Source: Candidatus Cloacimonadota bacterium (lineage in GTDB: Bacteria > Cloacimonadota > Cloacimonadia > JGIOTU-2 > B8-G9). From it: DNA of 10,521 nt. The DNA lies in assembly GCA_003647765.1 (NCBI GenBank), contig QMNM01000027.1:1-10521 (forward strand). Reading direction: 5' to 3'. Positions 1 through 5,637 of this stretch are shown here, one piece after another; positions within the stretch are counted from its first letter, which is position 1, and each line of letters begins with the position of its first letter. A program made the position numbers and the translations under genes. Under the pieces are notes generated by a model. It did no database searches and was not told where the DNA came from. It saw nothing but the letters and a program-made list of their open reading frames with translations.

Positions 1-480
1 ATCGTTCTATTTGATACACCAGCAGTTCTGCCAATAACAGAGTCATCATATATTTTCTCAAATTTAGATGGCGTTATCTTAATATGTAAAATACTTCAAA
101 CTACACATAATGATGTAAAAAAAGTTATAAAAAGGATTATTACTACAAATACAGAAATCTTTGGCGCTATCCTAAATTACAGTAGGCATAATATTTTTGA
201 TAAAGAATACGAAGATTATAGTGATTATTATTACAAATACAGATATAAATATGGTTATGGCTATTATGATACATACAAGGGAAAAGAAGGATTTAATTTC
301 TGGAATGATGTAATTAGAAAGCCAGCAAATAAGGTCTATAATTATATCTTATCCTCACTTTTTATCACTTATCCAAGACATAATCATAAAGAGGAACAAG
401 AAGAGGATAAGAATATTGAAGAGATAAAAAAACAAGAGATTGAAAGTTTTGGAAAGTGGGCAGATAGATTTAAGGAATAA
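1..480 (+). CDS. C-terminal part of a bacterial tyrosine kinase (Wzc/CapB-type BY-kinase), 5'-truncated by the window
   Basis: The reading frame is open from base 1 to the TAA at 478-480, giving 159 residues; the N-terminus lies outside the window. It opens with IVLFDTPAV, which fits the Walker B strand (hydrophobic run, then DxP) of P-loop BY-kinases. A cluster follows with 12 tyrosines between residues 70 and 92, the autophosphorylated tail typical of Wzc/CapB proteins. BY-kinases sit at the inner membrane, and cycles of tail phosphorylation control capsule or exopolysaccharide polymerisation and export. A Wza-like export gene two genes downstream fits this role. Walker A and A' motifs would lie upstream and cannot be checked. 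Oddly, about 67 further residues, ending in a charged Glu/Lys-rich stretch, follow the tyrosine cluster, which usually ends the protein. A MinD/ParA ATPase is the alternative, but the tyrosine tail and context argue against it. Confidence 0.8.
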   Translation: MVLFDTPAVLPITESSYIFSNLDGVILICKILQTTHNDVKKVIKRIITTNTEIFGAILNYSRHNIFDKEYEDYSDYYYKYRYKYGYGYYDTYKGKEGFNFWNDVIRKPANKVYNYILSSLFITYPRHNHKEEQEEDKNIEEIKKQEIESFGKWADRFKE

Positions 481-1589
481 TGCAAAAAAATAGTAGATTA
501 GGGCAAAAGCAAAAGTTCATAGTTTTACTCTTAATATTATTAAGTTCGGCTGTAATTGCTTGTTCTTTATATTTATTACTTACTAAGCCCAAGCAAGAGC
601 AGGAAGTTTGTTATGCTGGTATTGGAGGAGCAGTAAAAGAACCAGGAGTATATCAAGTAACTGAAAATACTTTATTATATGAGTTAATTCTAAAAGCTAA
701 TGGATTATTGGATAGAGCGGATGTTAGGCAAATGAATACTGATAAAAAGATAGTTCCTTTCAAAGTATATTGCATCCCCTTTTTGCCTAAAATGGAGTAT
801 GCCAAGGTTCCAAAGCCGAGTTTGACAGAGAGGAAGCCAAAAATTCCTAAAATGCCAACATTAAAAAAGTTTGAGAAGATAAACATTGTCTATGCTGGAC
901 TTCCAAGAACTTTTATCTTTATTTCTATCTTTCCTGATATAGATTTGATTATAGCAACTCATATTCCTTATTATACAAAAGTTACATTTGACTATGAATA
1001 TCCACGCACTTTATATGAGATTTATCTGACAGGTGGTATCCCATTTTTGCTAAGATCTGTTAAAAGAATTACAAAAGAGAGAATTGATTATTATTTTGCC
1101 CAGAAGCGTCCTGTTTGGATTAATTTTATAAATTACTTAGGCGGAATAGAGGTCAACATTCCGCCTGAGTTTGCCAAAGAATATGGATTAAAACAGGAAA
1201 GGAGAAACCTTGATGGTCTGCTTTCCTGGGAATACATTAGATTTATTAGCAAAGATGTACGAAAAATAGACCCTATAACAGGGTCAGCATGGAGAATTAA
1301 AAGACAAAAAGAGTTTATGTATTCTATGTATAAGAAATTTAAGGAACATAATTTTATGTATCAAAGCGAGATAGCAAAAAATATCCTGGCTGAAGCAGAA
1401 ACAAATATCAAAATTGACAATCTAATATCAATGGCTTATAAAATTAGAAAGATGAAGAAGCCCAAATTAGAACTCCTTACTATACCAGGAATAGTTCAAG
1501 AATATAATGGTCAAAAAATGTGGATTACAGATTTAGAAAACTATCATCTTAAAATTGAAAGTATGATAAACGAATTGGGGATTTATTAA
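480..1589 (+). CDS. Membrane-anchored SLBB-LCP (LytR-CpsA-Psr) fusion protein
   Basis: A 369-residue protein. A transmembrane segment at about 13-34 precedes an SLBB-type domain at about 43-100 (GGAVKEPGVYQV), a Lys/Pro-rich linker at 101-130, and an LCP-like domain from about 134 to 290. LCP hallmarks are the stretch around RIDYYF and NYLGGIEVNIP (201-228), then LDGLLSWEYIRF (244-255) and RIKRQ (272-276). LCP enzymes transfer undecaprenyl-linked glycopolymers to cell-wall acceptors. By my alignment D155 matches the catalytic Asp of the RSD motif and R176 the Arg of PRD, which here reads PRT; the usual GSDxR start is not evident. Activity is therefore plausible but uncertain. SLBB domains bind polysaccharide and occur in Wza. 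The ATG overlaps the upstream TAA by 1 nt, with AAGGA just before it, and the early start is needed to keep the membrane anchor. It probably attaches or releases polysaccharide in the export pathway of its neighbours. Confidence 0.72.
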   Translation: MQKNSRLGQKQKFIVLLLILLSSAVIACSLYLLLTKPKQEQEVCYAGIGGAVKEPGVYQVTENTLLYELILKANGLLDRADVRQMNTDKKIVPFKVYCIPFLPKMEYAKVPKPSLTERKPKIPKMPTLKKFEKINIVYAGLPRTFIFISIFPDIDLIIATHIPYYTKVTFDYEYPRTLYEIYLTGGIPFLLRSVKRITKERIDYYFAQKRPVWINFINYLGGIEVNIPPEFAKEYGLKQERRNLDGLLSWEYIRFISKDVRKIDPITGSAWRIKRQKEFMYSMYKKFKEHNFMYQSEIAKNILAEAETNIKIDNLISMAYKIRKMKKPKLELLTIPGIVQEYNGQKMWITDLENYHLKIESMINELGIY

Positions 1590-1592
1590 GTT

Positions 1593-2249
1593 ATGAAGAA
1601 AATTATCGTATTGTTATTTTATATCTTGATTTTGATTATCTTATTAAATGCTCAGGAGATTACTATTTCCAAAGAAGCAGAAGAGTATATCTTAAAAAGA
1701 GGTGATAGATTATCCATTGAAGTTATGGACCATCCTGAATTTACCAAAAAAGTTCGTATTCTTCCTGACGGCACAATAGAATATCCGATTTTAGGAAATA
1801 TGCTAGTAGCTGGACTATCACCAAAACAGTTAGGCGATGTTATAAAGCATAATTTAGAGCCATATGTGCCTATCCCAGTTGTAACAGTTTATGTAACAGA
1901 AATTTATGGTGAGAGCATCAATATCATTGGCTATGTTAATAGTCCAGGAACTTATCAGATTTATGAGCCGTTAGATATTCCTACTGCATTATCAAAAGCT
2001 GGTGGGATTCAGAACATACGAAAAGTGAAATATCTAAAAATCCTGCGTAAGAATGGTGAAGTCATAAAAATAAAACTATCAAGTTTGTGGGAGACAGAAA
2101 AAATCATTGTATCTGAGGAGAGCAAACTAAAATTATATGCTGGAGATACTTTGATTGTGCCACCGCCAAAAGAATTTAACTGGAGTATGTTAAATGCTTT
2201 CATCTCTATTATAGCATTGTCATTATCAATATATAATACATTAAAATAA
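1593..2249 (+). CDS. Polysaccharide export protein, Wza/PES family with one SLBB domain
   Basis: A 218-residue exported protein. A hydrophobic signal peptide at 1-21 ends in LLNAQ. A Poly_export (PES) domain follows at about 30-105: YILKRGDRLSIEVMDHPEF, then RILPDGTIEYPILG. One SLBB domain follows at about 108-190, with INIIGYVNSPGTYQI and LDIPTALSKAGGI. A hydrophobic C-terminal helix spans about 195-218. In E. coli Wza the C-terminal helices of an octamer form the outer-membrane pore through which capsule leaves, and this helix could play that part. At 218 residues it is shorter than Wza (about 380) and has one SLBB repeat fewer; the SLBB domain in the gene before may supply the missing layer, which is inference. 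The gene starts 3 nt after the upstream stop, so it belongs to the same transcription unit as the kinase. No strong Shine-Dalgarno is visible beyond GGGG about 13 nt upstream, so translation may be coupled. Confidence 0.85.
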   Translation: MKKIIVLLFYILILIILLNAQEITISKEAEEYILKRGDRLSIEVMDHPEFTKKVRILPDGTIEYPILGNMLVAGLSPKQLGDVIKHNLEPYVPIPVVTVYVTEIYGESINIIGYVNSPGTYQIYEPLDIPTALSKAGGIQNIRKVKYLKILRKNGEVIKIKLSSLWETEKIIVSEESKLKLYAGDTLIVPPPKEFNWSMLNAFISIIALSLSIYNTLK

Positions 2250-2354
2250 CTTAATATAGGAGTCAGAAGACAGAAGTCAGGAAAAAGATAATAGAATGAA
2301 AAAGAGTTATATTGAAGAGTTTATAAGCAATATCAAGAAAATAAAAATCTGTGG

Positions 2355-2501
2355 TAGTCCTCTCAAAGTAGTGGTGAATGATTTATTAATTAAAGCATCT
2401 CAAATTGAATGCAATTACTTAATACAGGGCTACCCATTTTCAGACAATATACCGTGAAACCCGACTCGAGTTCAAAGAACCCGAGTCGAGTTTCTGTCTG
2501 C
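2355..2501 (+). repeat. Two-hairpin intergenic repeat, copy 1 (degenerate)
   Basis: This 147-bp segment is closely related to 5416-5557, in the same orientation. It has a first imperfect inverted repeat with outer arms at about 2355-2376 and 2410-2432, a conserved linker (CCCATTTTCAGACAATA and onward), and a second 37-nt hairpin at 2457-2493. The first hairpin's right arm has decayed relative to copy 2, but its outermost bases still pair. It lies immediately before the FliF-FliG gene. Two copies within 3 kb, both intergenic and with conserved base pairing, suggest a dispersed palindromic repeat family in this genome. No transposase is visible. Confidence 0.82.
2457..2493 (+). terminator. 17-bp stem, AAA-loop hairpin; possible transcription terminator
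   Basis: The arms AAACCCGACTCGAGTTC and GAACCCGAGTCGAGTTT flank an AAA loop, with 15 of 17 positions paired. It sits about 210 bases after the stop of the polysaccharide export gene. Only a short T run follows (TTTCTGTCTG), so it is not a textbook intrinsic terminator. Being nearly palindromic, it could act on either strand, or could simply be part of the repeat. Confidence 0.5.
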
Positions 2502-2556
2502 TGAACTTATGTAAAAAATTATCTACTCAGCTAAGAATAAAGAAAGAGACATAATA

Positions 2557-3987
2557 ATGAAAAAACTAGTTATATTACCAATTCTTTTCATTCTTACATC
2601 AGGCTTATTATCACAGACAAAAGAGAATATTGATTACAATCTGACAATAAAGGAGATAAATTCGGAGAGAGAGATTTCTAACTGGATTGAAAACTTATTG
2701 TTTCCATTGGTTGGTAAGGTCATAGTTGTTGTGGACTTAAAATTAAAATATCCATCTATTATTCCTTCTGGTATGGAATTGAATGATAATCTCAGTTTAC
2801 CGTCATTGCCAGCAGTAAGGTCAAGGCAGGTCATACCGAGTGAGATTGCTGGTCAAGTAATTCTGCCTACAGAGATAACCAAATTCTTTATTACAATATT
2901 TGTGGATAAAGAGATGAATAGCAAACAGATTGAGGAGATACGGAAATATCTTAACAAATGGTTTGACATTGACCCAGCAAGAGGCGATGGCATAAAGATT
3001 GAAAAAGTAAATCATATATTTTCTACATCGGAAACTCCCAAAATAGATTCAAATAAATATCTATTCATTGCTCTTATTATTGTGCTTATACTGGCAATAT
3101 TTCTAATCTCCTCCAATATGAACAAAGCGGTCAGTATTATATCTAATCAATTAGCAGAAAGAGAAAGCACTTTACATAAAGCTAATTTTGCATTTCCCAG
3201 TTTTTCACCTATGCACATTCCAGGTAAGGAAGCCATAAATATCAGAGAAGGAACAAAACCAATACCAATCCGAATTGTAAGAGAAAAGACAAATACTATG
3301 GAGAAAAAGAGAGAACTTACTGATTTCTCATTTTTAAATGAAATGCCAGAAGAGGAATTGCTTCAGCTAATTTCTGATGAACAACCAAAAACAATAGCTC
3401 TTATTCTTTCTCAATTATTACCTGAGAAAGGGGTTTTCATTTTAGAAAAGTTGTTTAGTAAAAAATATGACAGTGAGAAAATAGAGCAATTAACAAAAGA
3501 GATGATTGATGTTGCTGAAAAGAGTAAGACCCAGTTAATTTCTCTCAGACAGAAACTATTGAATAAAATTATTGCTTTTGAAGACAAACAAGTTATTGGT
3601 AAGCAAGGCGAGCAACAATTAATAAATTTTATCAATAATTCACAACCATCTATTGCAAAAAAGATAGCAGATACTATTATGAGTATCAGACCAAATATTT
3701 GGGAAAAGATAAAAAAGAATATCTTTTTGGTAGAAGATATTGTAAAATTGGATGATAGAATAATAGAGGCATTATTACGAAATATAAGTAGGCAAACTTT
3801 AGTATCATTTTTGTCTGTATCTAGTAAGGATATAAGAAATAAATTTTATAAGAATATGACCCCTCGCGCAGTTTCTATTATTAAAGAAGATATTGAAATT
3901 ATGAGAGAAGTTTCTAAGGAGAAAGCAGAGGAGTCAACCTACGAGGTATTACAACTAATTAGAATGGGATTGGGTTTGGAGGCATAG
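2557..3987 (+). CDS. fliF-fliG: FliF-FliG fusion: truncated MS-ring protein joined to flagellar rotor/switch domains
   Basis: A 476-residue protein. A signal peptide or first membrane helix (1-20) leads into a periplasmic region resembling FliF RBM3. One half lies at about 38-65 (IENLLFPLVGKVIVVVDLKL), a short loop replaces the beta-collar at 66-105, and the second half at 106-155 ends in FDIDPARGDGIKIEKV, like the FliF GYDxxRGDxVxV signature. A membrane helix (168-186) and a 65-residue linker lead to FliG middle and C-terminal domains (about 258-476). FliG marks are DEQPKTIALILSQL (274-287; EHPQ reads EQPK), FLVEDIVKLDDR (390-401) and MTPRAVSIIKEDIEIM (434-449). RBM1, RBM2 and FliG's N-terminal domain are absent. 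The last normally docks on the FliF tail, so fusion makes it unnecessary. E. coli torque residues R281, D288 and D289 match R437, E444 and D445; K264 and R297 appear as Ser. MotA and MotB follow directly, so it is probably the rotor of a non-flagellar motor. Confidence 0.82.
   Translation: MKKLVILPILFILTSGLLSQTKENIDYNLTIKEINSEREISNWIENLLFPLVGKVIVVVDLKLKYPSIIPSGMELNDNLSLPSLPAVRSRQVIPSEIAGQVILPTEITKFFITIFVDKEMNSKQIEEIRKYLNKWFDIDPARGDGIKIEKVNHIFSTSETPKIDSNKYLFIALIIVLILAIFLISSNMNKAVSIISNQLAERESTLHKANFAFPSFSPMHIPGKEAINIREGTKPIPIRIVREKTNTMEKKRELTDFSFLNEMPEEELLQLISDEQPKTIALILSQLLPEKGVFILEKLFSKKYDSEKIEQLTKEMIDVAEKSKTQLISLRQKLLNKIIAFEDKQVIGKQGEQQLINFINNSQPSIAKKIADTIMSIRPNIWEKIKKNIFLVEDIVKLDDRIIEALLRNISRQTLVSFLSVSSKDIRNKFYKNMTPRAVSIIKEDIEIMREVSKEKAEESTYEVLQLIRMGLGLEA
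3978..3982 (+). promoter_or_regulatory. Shine-Dalgarno of motA inside the end of the FliF-FliG gene
   Basis: GGAGG lies 5 nt before the ATG at 3988, within the last codons of the FliF-FliG gene, whose TAG directly abuts that ATG. It is the strongest ribosome site on the + strand here and fixes the motA start. It also ensures that rotor and stator are translated from one message. Confidence 0.75.
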
Positions 3988-4734
3988 ATGAGGTTCACTA
4001 CTATCTTTGGATTGTTGCTCGGTTTCATAATTATTTTGACTATATTATTCTTAAGTGGTTCTAAGGAATATTTTATCAACATAACTGCATTGTTAATTAC
4101 TGTGGGTGGAACTTTATGTGCCACAATAATATATTATTCGCCAAAAGCATTACATATTACTTTAATAGTATTGAAAAAATTGTTCTTTTCTAAACAATTG
4201 TATTCTAACCAATTCACAGAGATAATTGTCAATTTAGCGAGGAAATCTCGTAAGATTGGATTTGTCTCCTTATTAAAGACCAATGAAGCCAGACAGGACG
4301 CTTTTCTTTATAATGCATTAACACTATTAGCAGATGGATATAGTGCAGGTGAAATAAGGGAAGTTTTAGCAACTAAATCTGTATCTGATAGTGATAATTT
4401 TATGATTGCTGAAAGAGTTCTTAGAACAGCAGGAAGCCTGGCACCTATATTCGGAATGTTAGGCACTGTCACTGGCTTAATTATAATGCTTGGTAGAATT
4501 ACTAATCCAGAAACAATACCTTCTGCAATGGGCATTGCTTTGGTCTCTACATTCTACGGATTGATTCTATCAGGATTAATATTAAAGCCATTATCAGGGA
4601 AAATCAGGGATAAAAATGGCTTTGAGGTAAGTAACCATACTATAATTACTGAAGGGATAATATTAATTCGGAAAGGTGAAAATTCACAGATAATCCGAGA
4701 AAGATTAAGTTCCTATAATGTGAGTTCATTATGA
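3988..4734 (+). CDS. motA: MotA-type stator protein (flagellar motor family)
   Basis: A 248-residue inner-membrane protein of normal MotA length. Helices lie at about 3-23, 29-51, 146-169 and 178-200, with a large cytoplasmic loop between helices 2 and 3 and a cytoplasmic tail. MotA/PomA features are ITVGGTLCATII (37-48), LARKSRKIGFVSL (83-95), LAPIFGMLGTVTGLIIMLG (151-169), STFYGLILSGLILKPLSGKI (187-206) and a GENSQIIRERL tail. MotA pentamers surround two MotB subunits and convert ion flow into torque on FliG. E. coli R90, which contacts FliG, aligns with R88, but E98 aligns with L96. Prolines P173 and P222 appear to match P153 and P201. It abuts the FliF-FliG gene and overlaps motB by 4 nt. 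Length, loop and GENxxxIRE tail favour MotA over ExbB/TolQ; a ZorA-like long coiled tail is absent. Confidence 0.9.
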   Translation: MRFTTIFGLLLGFIIILTILFLSGSKEYFINITALLITVGGTLCATIIYYSPKALHITLIVLKKLFFSKQLYSNQFTEIIVNLARKSRKIGFVSLLKTNEARQDAFLYNALTLLADGYSAGEIREVLATKSVSDSDNFMIAERVLRTAGSLAPIFGMLGTVTGLIIMLGRITNPETIPSAMGIALVSTFYGLILSGLILKPLSGKIRDKNGFEVSNHTIITEGIILIRKGENSQIIRERLSSYNVSSL

Positions 4735-5405
4735 TTAAAAATATTAAAGCTATTATTAAAAGAAAACAAATTGTGGATATTGAGGATACTAATAAAGAGA
4801 CAAGCAATTGGCTGGATGTAATGGTCCCTTATGCAGATTTAATGACTTTGCTACTGATTTTTTTCGTATTCTTTTTCAAGTTCTCAGATATTGGTGGAAC
4901 TGTCAATATAAATAAAAATATTGGTTCTCAATATAATACAGCAATGGATTCAACAAAAGTATTATCTGAAAAGACAAAGATTGATACTCTTAAACAAGAA
5001 GAGGAAAGCCGAGTAAATGAAAAAGAATTTATTATTAGAATTAGTAATAATATTCTATTTGATTCAGGAGAGGCGAGCTTAAAAAAGTCGGCATATCCAA
5101 CATTAGCTCTAATAGCTAATAGAATATCAAAAAAAGTTAAAATAGAGAATTATCAAGTTCGTGTAGAGGGACATACTGACAATGTTCCAATCAGAACTAT
5201 AAAATATCCATCTAATTGGGAGTTATCTATTGCTCGTGCTTTGTCAGTGGTAAGATTTTTTATAGAGTATAATTACTTTTTACCTGACCAATTACAAGCA
5301 ATGGGATATGGAGAGCATAAGCCATTATATCCTAATGATACTCCTGAAAATAGAGCAAAAAATCGCCGTGTAGAGATACGACTTGTAAAGCCAACAAAAT
5401 TATAA
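4731..5405 (+). CDS. motB: MotB-type stator protein with OmpA peptidoglycan-binding domain
   Basis: A 224-residue protein. The N-terminal cytoplasmic tail is followed by one transmembrane helix at about 33-52, VPYADLMTLLLIFFVFFF. This carries D36, which matches the ion-carrying Asp32 of E. coli MotB. A short, charged periplasmic linker (about 53-100) leads to an OmpA-like domain (about 101-218). There NNILFDSGEASL, VEGHTDNVPI, SNWELSIARA and the ENRAKNRRVEI ending are all intact, so peptidoglycan anchoring is expected. Total length is a little below the usual 250-300, mainly from the short linker. The ATGA overlap with motA indicates translational coupling. With MotA it would form the stator that drives the FliF-FliG rotor. 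Whether the ion is H+ or Na+ cannot be decided from sequence. TolR/ExbD is excluded by the OmpA domain. Confidence 0.92.
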   Translation: MIKNIKAIIKRKQIVDIEDTNKETSNWLDVMVPYADLMTLLLIFFVFFFKFSDIGGTVNINKNIGSQYNTAMDSTKVLSEKTKIDTLKQEEESRVNEKEFIIRISNNILFDSGEASLKKSAYPTLALIANRISKKVKIENYQVRVEGHTDNVPIRTIKYPSNWELSIARALSVVRFFIEYNYFLPDQLQAMGYGEHKPLYPNDTPENRAKNRRVEIRLVKPTKL

Positions 5406-5415
5406 AAAATTTTAG

Positions 5416-5557
5416 TAGTCCTCCACAAGTAGTGGTGAATGATTTATTAAATAAAGCATCTCAGAACACCACTACTTATACAGGATTATCCATTTTCAGA
5501 TAATAGACCGTGAAACCCGACTCGAGTTCAAAGAACCCGAGTCGGGTTTCTGTCTGC
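5416..5557 (+). repeat. Two-hairpin intergenic repeat, copy 2 (well preserved)
   Basis: This 142-bp segment is related to 2355-2501 and in the same orientation. Its first hairpin has 22-bp arms at 5416-5437 and 5467-5488 with about four mismatches, including a perfect 11-bp core (AAGTAGTGGTG against CACCACTACTT). The interior (ATGATTTATT with AAATAAAGCAT) is also largely self-complementary, so almost the whole segment folds. A conserved linker leads to the second hairpin at 5513-5549. It starts 10 bases after the motB stop, between convergent gene sets. Together with copy 1 it brackets the three motor genes. Confidence 0.85.
5513..5549 (+). terminator. 17-bp stem, AAA-loop hairpin after motB; likely terminator between convergent units
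   Basis: The arms AAACCCGACTCGAGTTC and GAACCCGAGTCGGGTTT pair at 16 of 17 positions around an AAA loop. Placed about 108 bases after the motB stop and 90 bases beyond the end of the opposing gene, it could end transcription from both sides. The T tract after it is short, so termination strength is uncertain. Confidence 0.6.
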
Positions 5558-5613
5558 AATCCCGTAAGGATGAAATGAAATAATTATAGCAATAATTACA
5601 ATAGCAAATCATA

Positions 5614-5626
5614 GCTCCGTAGGAGC
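5614..5626. other. Small hairpin between convergent genes
   Basis: GCTCC, loop GTA, GGAGC forms a 5-bp GC-rich stem 12 bases beyond the stop of the minus-strand gene. It may help terminate that gene, or belong to another short dispersed repeat. No T tract follows on the minus strand, so terminator function is weakly supported. Confidence 0.35.
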
Positions 5627-5637
5627 GACATAAATAC

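Larger units (their letters stand above)
2250..2556. other. Intergenic stretch between the export genes and the motor genes
   Basis: These 307 bases hold no gene I can support. From left to right: a short GAAGACAGAAGTCA motif at 2266-2279, related to the tandem repeat near the end of the window; an AT-rich segment; the two-hairpin repeat at 2355-2501; and about 55 bases before the next start. A weak purine-rich ribosome site (AAAGAGA) lies about 7-9 nt before the ATG at 2557. If the hairpin at 2457-2493 stops transcription, the motor genes need a promoter inside 2502-2556. I see no convincing -35/-10 pair there, so readthrough from the export genes remains possible. Confidence 0.6.

Noticed and set aside
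653-886. Minus-strand open frame inside the SLBB-LCP gene, and similar ones at 2009-2203, 2634-3015, 3411-3635, 3939-4124, 4308-4535 and 9888-10178
   Set aside because: All are short shadows of well-supported genes on the other strand.
2296-2457. Possible 53-residue gene (MKKSYIEEFISNIKKIKI...) in the gap before the motor genes
   Set aside because: Two thirds of the frame lies inside the two-hairpin repeat, and copy 2 of the repeat does not preserve the frame or the protein. No convincing ribosome site. More likely chance.
3988-5405. MotA/MotB pair as the ZorAB part of a Zorya anti-phage system
   Set aside because: MotA has normal length without ZorA's long coiled tail, no ZorC, ZorD or ZorE neighbours are present, and a FliG-containing rotor gene is directly attached.
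3988-5405. ExbB/ExbD or TolQ/TolR energy-transducing pair
   Set aside because: The second protein has a full OmpA peptidoglycan-binding domain, and the first has the MotA loop and GENxxxIRE tail. Neither is found in ExbBD or TolQR.
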